Origin: Oxalobacteraceae bacterium
GTDB lineage: Bacteria; Pseudomonadota; Gammaproteobacteria; Burkholderiales; Burkholderiaceae_D
Assembly (NCBI GenBank): GCA_947446335.1
Contig: CANFGA010000072.1
Location: 1 to 9,881 of the forward strand
Length of the DNA: 9,881 nt
Direction of reading: 5' to 3'
In this document: piece by piece, positions 1 to 6,996 of the stretch
Layout: each line of letters begins with the position of its first letter
How positions within the stretch are numbered: position 1 is the first letter of the stretch
Notes under the pieces: model-generated
What the model was told of the DNA's origin: nothing
The model's input: only the letters and a program-made list of their open reading frames with translations
Databases searched by the model: none
Translations under genes and position numbers: made by a program

Positions 1-1
1 C

Positions 2-979
2 GAACAGGCGCGCGAGCGCGTGCTGGCGGCGATCAACGCGCTGCACTATGTACCGAGTGCGCTGGCGCGCTCGCTCAAGAGTGCGCGCACCGGCACCATC
101 GGCTTGATCATTCCCAACAATACCAACCCGTATTTTTCCGAAGTCGCGCGCGGCATCGAAGACCATTGCTACGGCGCCGGCTACAGCGTCATCCTGTGCA
201 ATGTCGACGACGATCCGGCGCGCCAGCGCCATTACCTGAACGTGTTGCTGAGCAAGCGCTGCGATGGCTTGATCATGACGGCGCTGACGCCGGCCGAGGG
301 CGAACTGCTGCACACGAAGAAGGTTCCGGTGGTGCTGCTCGATCGCGCACTGATCGATCCTGCGCTGCCGGGCAGTGCACCCCATGGGCAAGCGTTCGAT
401 GTCGTCGATGTCGACAATCTCGCCGGCGGCGCGCTGGCGGCGCAGCATTTGCTGGCGCTCGGGCGCCGGCGCATCGCCTGCATCGGCGGGCCGGACGACA
501 TCGCGCTGTCCCGCCAGCGCATCGAAGGCGTGCGCAGCGCGCTCGAAGCGGCCGGCCAACGCATCGATCCAGCCCTGTGCCGCAGCGCCGATTTCACCAG
601 CATGGGCGGCTATCTGGCGGCGCGCACGCTGCTGGCATTGCCACCGGAGCAGCGCCCCGATGCGCTATTTTGCTGCAACGATTTGATGGCCATCGGCGCG
701 CTGCGCGCCGCAGCCGAAGCGGGCATCGCGGTGCCGCAAGCGCTGGCCGTGGTCGGTTTCGATGACATCGAACTGGCCCGGTTTGTCCATCCGGCGCTGA
801 CCAGCGTGGCCCAGAATACCCGCGCGCTCGGACGCTTGACAGCAAAGTGCCTGCTGGCGCGCATCGCCGATCCTGGCCTGGCGCAGCAACAGCACAGGTT
901 CACGCCGGTATTGCAGGTGCGCGAATCGAGCCTGGCACCCAACACCCCATTTTTTGTCGTCACCGAAAGAGCATCATGA
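2..979 (+). CDS. rbsR: RbsR-like LacI-family ribose operon repressor, 5' end missing
   Basis: This is a LacI/GalR-family repressor lacking about its first 30 residues, the helix-turn-helix, because the reading frame is open from the window edge. Visible from the first codons are the end of the DNA-binding headpiece and the hinge helix (YVPSALARSLKS). The periplasmic-binding-protein-like effector domain follows, with TIGLIIPNNTNPYFSEVARG, GYSVILCN and, near the end, VGFDDIELARF. These blocks line up with E. coli RbsR (ALARSLK, TNPFYSE, GYSLVLCN, GYDDIELASF) better than with other LacI members I can recall, so D-ribose is the expected inducer. The stop overlaps the ribokinase start as ATGA, which implies one transcript and translational coupling. 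The GTG at position 20 is an internal valine, not a start. The target operator probably lies upstream, outside the window. Confidence 0.88.
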   Translation, partial: EQARERVLAAINALHYVPSALARSLKSARTGTIGLIIPNNTNPYFSEVARGIEDHCYGAGYSVILCNVDDDPARQRHYLNVLLSKRCDGLIMTALTPAEGELLHTKKVPVVLLDRALIDPALPGSAPHGQAFDVVDVDNLAGGALAAQHLLALGRRRIACIGGPDDIALSRQRIEGVRSALEAAGQRIDPALCRSADFTSMGGYLAARTLLALPPEQRPDALFCCNDLMAIGALRAAAEAGIAVPQALAVVGFDDIELARFVHPALTSVAQNTRALGRLTAKCLLARIADPGLAQQQHRFTPVLQVRESSLAPNTPFFVVTERAS

Positions 980-1941
980 TCGTCGTCATTGGCAGCATCA
1001 ACATGGATCTGGTCTTGCGCGTGCCGCGCATGCCGGCTGCCGGAGAAACCTTGATCGGCAGCGCCTTTCAGACCATCCCCGGCGGCAAGGGCGCGAACCA
1101 GGCAGTGGCCTGCGCCAGACTCGGATCCGAAAAATCAGGCGCCGGCAGCGCGCCCAAGGTGGCGCTGATCGGCTGCCTCGGCGACGATGGCTTCGGCCAG
1201 ATCCTGCGCGCCGCGCTGGTGAGCGAGGGCATCGATGTCAGCCACGTCAGCACCATGGCTGGCGTCGCGTCGGGCATCGCGTCGATTCTGGTCGATGCCA
1301 ACGGCCAGAACAGCATCGTCATCGCCGGCGGCGCCAACGACTTGCTGGCCCCCAAGCATATCGATGCGGCGCGCGAACTGATCGCACAAGCTTCCATCGT
1401 GGTGCTGCAACTGGAAACGCCGCTGGCCACCGTGCAGCATGCGATCGATCTGGCCCATGCGCTGGGCAAGACCGTGGTGCTCAATCCGGCGCCGGCGGCG
1501 CATTTGCCGGCGCCATTGCTGGCCAAGGTAGATTATTTGATCCCCAATGAAATCGAAGCGGCCATGCTCGCTGACACGGGCGTTGATGGCGCCACGGACA
1601 ACGTCGCGGCGACGGCAATAAGTCTGCTGGCGCAGGGTTGCCGCAACGTGATCATCACGCTCGGCGCCAACGGCGTGCACGCCGCGCTGGAGCAAGGTTC
1701 ACACACCTTCGCCGCCCATCCTGTGACCGCCGTCGACAGCACGGCGGCGGGCGACACCTTCATCGGCGGCTTTGTCGCCGCACTGGCAAGCGGCGCAGCG
1801 GTCATCGATGCGATCGCACTGGGACAGCGCGCCGCCGCCTGGAGCGTCACGCGCCATGGCGCCCAGACCTCGATCCCGCAGCGCCATCAATTGGCTGATC
1901 AGTTGGTCGATCAATTGGCCGATTCTTCTGCGACAATCTGA
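976..1941 (+). CDS. rbsK: Ribokinase (PfkB family)
   Basis: Ribokinase, 321 aa, phosphorylates D-ribose to ribose 5-phosphate in the cytoplasm using ATP. The N-terminus carries the ribokinase pattern GSINMD (residues 6-11) and the sugar-binding GGKGANQA (36-43). The PfkB signature near the C-terminus reads DSTAAGDTF (254-262), with D260 as the expected catalytic base. NPAPA and PNEIEA, typical of RbsK, lie between. The ATG at 976 was chosen because it overlaps the rbsR stop and starts directly at the first beta strand; the frame is open further upstream but that part overlaps rbsR. Two oddities are seen. An extra segment of about 8-9 residues (around 51-60, rich in S, G and A) precedes the strand reading KVALIGCLGDD. 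The C-terminal tail is a triplicated QLAD/QLVD/QLAD repeat. Neither should disturb the active site. Confidence 0.93.
   Translation: MIVVIGSINMDLVLRVPRMPAAGETLIGSAFQTIPGGKGANQAVACARLGSEKSGAGSAPKVALIGCLGDDGFGQILRAALVSEGIDVSHVSTMAGVASGIASILVDANGQNSIVIAGGANDLLAPKHIDAARELIAQASIVVLQLETPLATVQHAIDLAHALGKTVVLNPAPAAHLPAPLLAKVDYLIPNEIEAAMLADTGVDGATDNVAATAISLLAQGCRNVIITLGANGVHAALEQGSHTFAAHPVTAVDSTAAGDTFIGGFVAALASGAAVIDAIALGQRAAAWSVTRHGAQTSIPQRHQLADQLVDQLADSSATI
1888..1923 (+). repeat. Three 12-bp tandem repeats at the rbsK 3' end
   Basis: Three adjacent, slightly diverged 12-bp units (1888-1899, 1900-1911, 1912-1923) share the pattern CARTTGGYYGAT. They are in frame and encode QLAD, QLVD and QLAD in the last residues of ribokinase. 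The unit length is a multiple of three, so changes in copy number would not break the frame. Confidence 0.85.
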
Positions 1942-1957
1942 ACCACCAACCACCACA
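1942..1957 (+). promoter_or_regulatory. rbsK-rbsD spacer lacking a Shine-Dalgarno, with 7-bp tandem repeat
   Basis: The 16 nt between the rbsK stop and the rbsD ATG are ACCACCA twice in a row, then CA. No purine-rich Shine-Dalgarno is present before the rbsD start, unlike most other genes here. The start is followed by an A-run (ATGAAAAAAA), so initiation may rely on coupling to rbsK translation and an unstructured CA/A-rich start. The role is inferred; the sequence facts are direct. Confidence 0.6.
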
Positions 1958-2350
1958 ATGAAAAAAACTCCCCTGCTCAATATCGCCCTGTCGCAATTGA
2001 TCGCCTCGCTCGGTCACGGCGATGCCATCGTCATCGGTGACGCCGGCTTGCCGGTGCCGCCCGGCGTGCCGTTGATCGATCTGGCGCTCACGCGTGGCAT
2101 CCCCGGCTTCATCGAGACCTTGCAAGCAATCCTGACTGAAATGGAAGTCGAGCAGCATGCGCTGGCGAGCGAACTGGCACAGCACAATCGGGCCATCTTC
2201 GATGCGATCAAAGCGCTGGCATTGCCCGGCGCCTTGATCACGTCGCATGTGCAATTGAAGGAGCGCAGCCGCAGCGCACGCGCCATCGTGCGCACCGGTG
2301 AATGCACGCCCTACGCCAATATCGTGCTCATTGCCGGCGTCGCTTTCTGA
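1958..2350 (+). CDS. rbsD: D-ribose pyranase
   Basis: RbsD, 130 aa, interconverts the pyranose and furanose forms of D-ribose so that ribokinase receives the furanose. The protein lines up along its length with E. coli RbsD (139 aa) apart from a short internal deletion. It keeps GHGD with the catalytic-position H20, DAGLPVP with D28, the IDLALTRGIP block, and the C-terminal TGECTPYANIVLIAGVAF, matching the GECSPYANI region that lines the active site. The start begins with MKKTPLLN as in E. coli. It lies 16 nt after rbsK and ends 10 nt before the convergent sugar kinase. It acts in the cytoplasm, as a homo-oligomeric ring in characterised members. Confidence 0.92.
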   Translation: MKKTPLLNIALSQLIASLGHGDAIVIGDAGLPVPPGVPLIDLALTRGIPGFIETLQAILTEMEVEQHALASELAQHNRAIFDAIKALALPGALITSHVQLKERSRSARAIVRTGECTPYANIVLIAGVAF

Positions 2351-2360
2351 TCGGGCGAAT

Positions 2361-3320
2361 TCAGGCCGGGTACGCCGCAGCCAGGAATTGCGCCACTTCC
2401 AGCGTGGTGGGCGGATTGCATCCTTCGCGCATCACGTTCAGGCTGGCAGTGGCGATCGCGCATTGCAAGGCTCGCTGCAGCGTGGCCGTGTCCAGGCTAG
2501 CCAAGGCGGCGCCAGACAAGGCGTTGGCGCGCTGCAAACTGGCCACCAGGCCGGCCAGGAAACAGTCGCCGGCGCCCACGGTGTCGATCACTGCAGCCTG
2601 CACGCCATCGGGAATCCCGAGGCGCACGCTACCGGTTCTCGACAATAAAATGCCGCCGCGCTCGCCCAACGTCAGCGCGATCAGCTGCACGCCAGGCGCG
2701 GCAAACAGCGACCGCGCGGCAGTTTCTGCAGCGACACCCTCGAAGCCGAGGTAGACCAGATCTTCTTCGCTGACCTTGATCAGATGGGCTTCGGCCAACG
2801 CTGCGCGCACCCCAGCGGCATACAGCGCCAGATCGGGATACACCAGAGGGCGCATGTTGGCATCGATCGATACCAAAGCGCCGGCTTGCGCAGCGCTCTT
2901 GATGATCTGCAGCGTGGCGGCGATATCGTCCGGCACCAGCGCCAGGCCGCCGGTATGAAACAGCGCCAGCTTGGTCGGCAATGCCGCGCACGCCGCTTGC
3001 GGCGAGATGTCCCGGTCGGCCACCTCGGCGCGGTGAAACGCATAGGTCGGGGTCTTTTGCGCGTCCAGCGTCACCACCGCCAGCGAAGTCGGCTTGGCGC
3101 TGCGTTGCGGGCTTGCCAGCAATACACCAGCGCTCTCCAAGTGCTGGGCGAAACGCTGGCCGAAGCTGTCGGTCGACAGCGGATTGAGATACGTCACCGC
3201 CATCGCCTGGCGCGCCACGGCCAGCGTGAAATTGCAAACCGAGCCGCCCAGCACGGCGGCGAAGCGGCCATGCTCTTGCTCGATCAAGTCGACCAAGGCT
3301 TCGCCAAATGTGACAACCAT
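2361..3320 (-). CDS. PfkB-family sugar kinase, probable fructokinase (FrcK-like)
   Basis: A 319-aa cytoplasmic carbohydrate kinase of the PfkB/ribokinase superfamily. Visible motifs are FGEALVD at the N-terminus, the substrate-side GGSVCN (25-30, where most fructokinases read GGAPAN), DANMRP (153-158) and the C-terminal anion-hole signature DTVGAGDCF (246-254) with catalytic D252. FGEALVD and the N-x-R block are fructokinase-like rather than ribokinase-like. As the last gene of the frcBCA operon it probably phosphorylates the imported sugar, most likely fructose. Rhizobial frc clusters also carry a kinase gene (frcK). The ATG is preceded by AGGAGAG at good spacing, 69 nt after the ROK gene. 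The altered GGSVCN element could mean a different hexose or pentose, so no specific symbol is given. Confidence 0.82.
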   Translation of the reverse strand: MVVTFGEALVDLIEQEHGRFAAVLGGSVCNFTLAVARQAMAVTYLNPLSTDSFGQRFAQHLESAGVLLASPQRSAKPTSLAVVTLDAQKTPTYAFHRAEVADRDISPQAACAALPTKLALFHTGGLALVPDDIAATLQIIKSAAQAGALVSIDANMRPLVYPDLALYAAGVRAALAEAHLIKVSEEDLVYLGFEGVAAETAARSLFAAPGVQLIALTLGERGGILLSRTGSVRLGIPDGVQAAVIDTVGAGDCFLAGLVASLQRANALSGAALASLDTATLQRALQCAIATASLNVMREGCNPPTTLEVAQFLAAAYPA

Positions 3321-3389
3321 GTTGCTCTCCTGATATTTTATTGAATGACCGGGACGGGCCCGGGTGCCTGTGTCGGCATGATGAATGAA
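3321..3389 (-). promoter_or_regulatory. Intercistronic spacer with the kinase ribosome binding site
   Basis: The 69-nt gap between the ROK regulator stop and the kinase ATG contains a strong Shine-Dalgarno (AGGAGAG) 5 nt before the start. An AT-rich patch lies just upstream of it, and a GC-rich block around 3349-3365 could form a short stem. No convincing promoter or terminator is seen, so readthrough from the upstream genes is assumed. Confidence 0.5.
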
Positions 3390-4661
3390 TTAACTATTTT
3401 TCAGAAACAGATCGCGGTCCGGCCCGAAGTTGGCGTACAGCGGCAGCAAGGCGGCACCGATCACGCGCGCGTCGGAGCCGATGGTTCCGGCCAGCACCAG
3501 CGGACGGGAAATGCCTTCCCAGCTGTAGCCATCGAGCGCGTTCTCTACTTCCGCCAGCAACTTTTCCAGCAACGATCGCGTGAACGAACCGTCGATGATG
3601 ACCCCTTCCAGATCGAGCAGACAGGTGGCGCTGACGATCGAGAGCGCAATCGCGCTGGCCGCATCGAGCAGCCAGGCGCAGGTATGGGTCAGCCACGGCG
3701 CTTGCAATGCGCGCGCATCGTAGGCGGCGCTCTCGTCGAGGCCGGATGCAACAAACAGTTGCTCGAGGCTGAACAGCGATGCGGTGCTGAGCAACTGCTC
3801 CGGCGCTGGATCGGAACTGCTGCCGGCCAGGGACAGCGGGATCGATCCGAGCGCCCCCGCATTGCCGTGCAAGCCACCGTGCAAATGGCTGTTGATGACC
3901 AGACCGCCACCGATGAAGGTGCCGACAAACACATACAGAAAACTCTTGATGCTGCGCCCGCGCCCGGCCACCAGTTCAGCCACGCAAGCGGTGGCCGTAT
4001 CCTTGGCAAACTCGACCGGCAAACCGGTCATCGCCTGCACCCGCGCGCGGATATCGATCTGTTCCCATTTGCAAGCTTGCTGTGGCGCAATACCCAGCAA
4101 GGCTTGCCATCCGCCCAGCCCCAGAGGCGCCGTGATGCCGATCCCGCTGAGGCGGGCCCTTTGCGCCGGGCTCAAGCGTGCGCACATCATCTTCAAGTGC
4201 TCGGCGATGACCTCGAACAACGTATCGGGTTCGGGAAAGGGATAAGTCAACGCAGAGCGCGCGCGCTCCTTGCCCACGAAATCGACCAGCAACAGATCGA
4301 GGCTGCGCCGACCGATCTTGATGCCGATGAAAAATGCGCCCTCCGGATTGAGCACGATCGGCACCGAAGGCTGACCGACCTTGCCGCGCAGCGCTGCAAT
4401 CTTCAGCACCAGTGCATTTTCCAGCAAGCGATTGATGATCAGGGAAATGGTCTGCGTGCTCAAGCGCGTCAGGCGCGCCAGATCGGCCTTGGGCATGCTG
4501 CCGTGAAATCGGATCGCTTGCAGCACGACGCGTTCATTGAACTGGCTCATGCCGATCTGATTCGATCCACGCGGGCGCAAGATGTCGTCCTGGCCCTGGA
4601 TCTGGTCCTGACCAAGGTCGACGCTGCCGGCCTCTGGCATGGATAACTCGCCGATGCTCAC
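3390..4661 (-). CDS. ROK-family transcriptional regulator, zinc-less type (copy 1, inside the frc operon)
   Basis: A 423-aa ROK (NagC/Mlc/XylR-like) regulator. Residues about 57-80 form the helix-turn-helix (PKADLARLTRLSTQTISLII), followed by a wing and a ROK domain from about residue 111. The domain is degenerate. The phosphate motif DxGGT is replaced by IKIGRRS, the GEIGH element reads GALGS (269-273), and the CxCGxxGC zinc site is absent. The usual ND pair reads KD (220-221). It should therefore be a sugar-responsive repressor without kinase activity. The GTG at 4661 has no clear ribosome site. An ATG at 4638-4640, preceded by GGCGAG, would give 416 aa and is a good alternative. It sits 24 nt after the mutarotase gene and before the kinase, so it probably regulates its own operon. 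A close paralogue lies at 8377-9618. Confidence 0.88.
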   Translation of the reverse strand: MSIGELSMPEAGSVDLGQDQIQGQDDILRPRGSNQIGMSQFNERVVLQAIRFHGSMPKADLARLTRLSTQTISLIINRLLENALVLKIAALRGKVGQPSVPIVLNPEGAFFIGIKIGRRSLDLLLVDFVGKERARSALTYPFPEPDTLFEVIAEHLKMMCARLSPAQRARLSGIGITAPLGLGGWQALLGIAPQQACKWEQIDIRARVQAMTGLPVEFAKDTATACVAELVAGRGRSIKSFLYVFVGTFIGGGLVINSHLHGGLHGNAGALGSIPLSLAGSSSDPAPEQLLSTASLFSLEQLFVASGLDESAAYDARALQAPWLTHTCAWLLDAASAIALSIVSATCLLDLEGVIIDGSFTRSLLEKLLAEVENALDGYSWEGISRPLVLAGTIGSDARVIGAALLPLYANFGPDRDLFLKNS

Positions 4662-4685
4662 GGGTGAACGATCTTGCTGTATCCA

Positions 4686-5141
4686 TCAACCGAAGTGCGC
4701 ATCCGAAATCACCCCTTTCTTGAAGATGAAATTGGCGTACGGTTGCATTTCCCCGGTTTGCACGATCGCATAAGCGTTCTTGACGCGCTCGTAAAAGGCA
4801 AAGCGCTCGAACGCCTCGCATTGCTGGGCCTGGGCCACATCCATCTGCACAAAAGAAGCGATCACGGCTTCCTGCAGCGGCGTCAGATAGCCAAACGGCT
4901 CGCCCGATACCTGCATGAAAGCGATCGGCTGATCGACAGCGGCATCGAGCGGAAATACCGACAATACGGCAGCGCAGGCACGCTGCAAGCCGATGCCAGG
5001 CAGCCCGATGATGGGTTTGCCGCGCCCGAGCGAGGCAGCGGTGAAATTGGCATCGACCACGACGACTTCGTCGCCATGACCCATCTCGGCCAGCACCTTG
5101 AGCAACTCCGGGGACAGCAGAGGATCGATTCCCTTAAGCAT
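4686..5141 (-). CDS. fucU: FucU/RbsD-family sugar mutarotase
   Basis: A 151-aa member of the RbsD/FucU family, closer to L-fucose mutarotase than to RbsD. The start MLKGIDPLLSPELLKVLAEM is almost that of E. coli FucU, followed by GHGDE with H22 and then D30, the family's catalytic-region residues. FAFYERVKNAYAIVQTGE and YANFIFKKGV near the C-terminus complete the match. The protein is about ten residues longer than E. coli FucU. The ATG at 5141 overlaps the frcA stop by 8 nt and has GGAG seven nt upstream, whereas the frame extended to 5177 adds only non-family residues. Family members convert sugar anomers or ring forms in the cytoplasm. Position between frcA and the regulator suggests it works on the FrcBCA substrate rather than on L-fucose, for which no other genes are present. 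Confidence 0.86.
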   Translation of the reverse strand: MLKGIDPLLSPELLKVLAEMGHGDEVVVVDANFTAASLGRGKPIIGLPGIGLQRACAAVLSVFPLDAAVDQPIAFMQVSGEPFGYLTPLQEAVIASFVQMDVAQAQQCEAFERFAFYERVKNAYAIVQTGEMQPYANFIFKKGVISDAHFG

Positions 5142-5949
5142 GAGCCAACTCCGGCAAGTCTTGCGGATTCTTGGCACCGGTCATCACGGCGACCGTGTCC
5201 GACATGCTGATCTCTTTCGGATTGACCACGGCGACGCGTTTGCCGAGGCGCTGGATGTGAATCCGGTCGGCGATCTCGAACACATGCGGCATGTTGTGGC
5301 TGATCAAGATCACCGGCAAGCCGCGATCGCGCACATTGCGGATCAATTCCAGCACCATGTTGCCCTCTTTCACACCCAGTGCGGCGGTGGGCTCGTCGAG
5401 AATCACGACGTGCTTCGCAAAAGCGGTGCTGCGCGCCACGGCGACACCCTGGCGCTGGCCGCCCGAGAGCGTGCCGACCGCCTGTGTCATCGAACGGATG
5501 CCGATTTTCAAATCCTGCATGTGACCGGCCGCCTCGGCCAGCATGCGCTTCTTGTCGATGATGCGCAGCCATTTCCCCAGCATGCCAGGGCGCAGCAGTT
5601 CGCGCCCCAGGAACAGGTTTTCCGCAATCGTCATCGCCGGCGCTACCGCCAGGTCCTGGTATACCGCTTCGATCCCATGCTTGCGGGCATCGATCGGCGA
5701 CTTGAAGTGCACCGACTTGCCGTCCAGCATCAACTGGCCCTCGTCGGGGATCACCGCACCCGACAAGGCCTTGATCAGCGACGATTTTCCGGCGCCGTTG
5801 TCGCCGATCACGGCCAGGATTTCACCGGCGCGCAAATCAAAATCGGTGCCATCGAGCGCCGTTACACCGCCGTACCGCTTCACCAGTCCGCGCGCCTGGA
5901 ACACCAGGCCCGCTGCTGGAAAATCGATGGCCAATTTGTGAGCTGTCAT
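5134..5949 (-). CDS. frcA: Sugar ABC transporter ATP-binding protein, FrcA-like
   Basis: A 271-aa ABC ATPase energising the FrcC permease at the inner membrane. Motifs in order: Walker A GDNGAGKSS (49-57), Q-loop Q98 in VYQDL, signature LSGGQRQ (161-167), Walker B VVILDEP with E186, and switch histidine H218 in LISHNM. It has a single nucleotide-binding domain, as in FrcA. The RbsA/AraG/XylG type has two fused domains and about 500 residues. Two copies are therefore expected per transporter. The ATG follows the frcC stop by 3 nt, with AAAGG upstream inside frcC, and the 3' end overlaps the mutarotase start, so the genes are tightly coupled. Confidence 0.92.
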   Translation of the reverse strand: MTAHKLAIDFPAAGLVFQARGLVKRYGGVTALDGTDFDLRAGEILAVIGDNGAGKSSLIKALSGAVIPDEGQLMLDGKSVHFKSPIDARKHGIEAVYQDLAVAPAMTIAENLFLGRELLRPGMLGKWLRIIDKKRMLAEAAGHMQDLKIGIRSMTQAVGTLSGGQRQGVAVARSTAFAKHVVILDEPTAALGVKEGNMVLELIRNVRDRGLPVILISHNMPHVFEIADRIHIQRLGKRVAVVNPKEISMSDTVAVMTGAKNPQDLPELAHA

Positions 5950-5952
5950 ATC

Positions 5953-6930
5953 TTAGCCTTTCTTGTGTGTCAGTTGATCGGCGGCCACGGCCAGGATCAC
6001 CAGGATGCCGGTTACCAGGATTTGGTAGACCGACGATACGCCCATCAAGGTCAAGCCATTGCGAAACACGCCGACGATCAGCACGCCGATCAACGTCCCC
6101 ATGATCGATCCGCGTCCGCCGAACAGGCTGGTGCCGCCCAACACCACGGCCGTGATGCTGTCGAGATTGTCGGTCTGTCCGCCCTGCGGATCGCCAACAC
6201 CCATGCGCGCCACCGACAATAACGAGGCTATGCCGTAGAACATGCCCGCGGCCATATAGACACCGATCAAGACCTTGTTGGTCGCGATGCCGGTCAGGCG
6301 GGCCGCTTCCGGATTATTGCCTACTGCATAAATGTGGCGCCCTGGCGCGGTATCGCGCAAGAACAGCCAGGTCAGCACATACAGCGCGAGCATCAGCACG
6401 GTGCCATAGGTAAAACTGGTTTGCCCGATCTGGAAAGTGCTGCCGAAAAAAGTCATCATTTCCGGGATGCCGGTCACGGTCTGGGCCTGGGAATAGAGCT
6501 GCGTGATGGCGAAGGCGATGTTCATCGTGCCCAGCGTGACGATGAAAGGCGGTAGCTTGACCATCGTGACCAGGGCGCCGTTGAGATAGCCGATCAGCAT
6601 GCAAGCGGCCATGCCGCACAGGATTGCAAGGAAGGGATTCATCCCCATGTCGACTGCGAATTTGGTGATCACGACCGACCCCAGCGCCATGGCCATGCCA
6701 CAGGACAGATCGATGCCGGCCGTCAGGATGATCAGGGTCTGGCCGATCGCGATCACGCCGACCACCATCACCTGTTGCAGGATCAGTGAAAAATTTTGTC
6801 CGCTCAGGAAGCGATCGGACTGGAATGAGAAAAACATGCCGGCAGCGAGCAAGGCCAGGATGGGGCCGAGCGCCGACAGAGAGGGCAGATATTGCTTGAG
6901 TTGCGAGGATTGCTTGATACTGGATTGCAT
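5953..6930 (-). CDS. frcC: Sugar ABC transporter permease, FrcC-like
   Basis: A 325-aa polytopic inner-membrane protein of the BPD_transp_2 (RbsC-type) family, presumed to work as a dimer with FrcA. About eight to ten hydrophobic segments are visible from residue 20 to 317, including AIGQTLIILTAGIDLSCG (61-78), the family's conserved membrane block. The sequence YAVGNNPEAARLTGI (201-215) matches the conserved cytoplasmic coupling region, and VVLGGTSLFGGRGS (262-275) is another family hallmark. The ATG at 6930 has AAGGG nine nt upstream. It lies 66 nt downstream of frcB, a gap that holds a hairpin. Assignment to FrcC rather than RbsC rests mainly on the unmistakable FrcB neighbour and the single-domain ATPase. 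Confidence 0.92.
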   Translation of the reverse strand: MQSSIKQSSQLKQYLPSLSALGPILALLAAGMFFSFQSDRFLSGQNFSLILQQVMVVGVIAIGQTLIILTAGIDLSCGMAMALGSVVITKFAVDMGMNPFLAILCGMAACMLIGYLNGALVTMVKLPPFIVTLGTMNIAFAITQLYSQAQTVTGIPEMMTFFGSTFQIGQTSFTYGTVLMLALYVLTWLFLRDTAPGRHIYAVGNNPEAARLTGIATNKVLIGVYMAAGMFYGIASLLSVARMGVGDPQGGQTDNLDSITAVVLGGTSLFGGRGSIMGTLIGVLIVGVFRNGLTLMGVSSVYQILVTGILVILAVAADQLTHKKG

Positions 6931-6966
6931 GACGTTTTTCCCTTGTGCTGGTGAAATGGAACAAAG

Positions 6967-6990
6967 ACGGAGGCGCCGCAGCGCCTCCGT
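6967..6990 (-). other. Perfect intercistronic hairpin between frcB and frcC
   Basis: A perfect 10-bp GC-rich inverted repeat (6967-6976 with 6981-6990, arm ACGGAGGCGC) encloses a 4-nt loop in the 66-nt frcB-frcC gap. On the - strand it begins 6 nt after the frcB stop. It is followed by CTTTGTT, not a full uridine run, so it looks like an mRNA-stabilising or partially terminating hairpin. Such elements are known after binding-protein genes, where they raise binding protein over permease levels. The structure is seen directly; the role is inferred. Confidence 0.75.
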
Positions 6991-6996
6991 ACTTGA

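Noticed and set aside
3331..3346. TGATATTTTATTGAA before the kinase, resembling one arm of the 8112-8144 operator.
   Set aside because: There is only partial resemblance with gaps and no matching second arm, so it is too weak to call a second operator.
3349..3365. GC-rich dyad (CCGGG, 5-nt gap, CCCGG) between the ROK gene and the kinase, considered as a terminator.
   Set aside because: The stem is only 5 bp and no T-run follows on either strand; the kinase has no convincing promoter of its own, so termination here is unlikely.
3345..4646. A 433-codon open frame on the + strand opposite the ROK regulator.
   Set aside because: It mirrors the real gene almost exactly, is rich in Q, R and A with no domain or motif, and has no ribosome site. 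It is a shadow frame common in GC-rich DNA.
5098..6222. A 374-codon + strand frame opposite frcA and frcC.
   Set aside because: The opposite strand encodes clear ABC transporter motifs; this frame is histidine/arginine/glutamine-rich without recognisable features.
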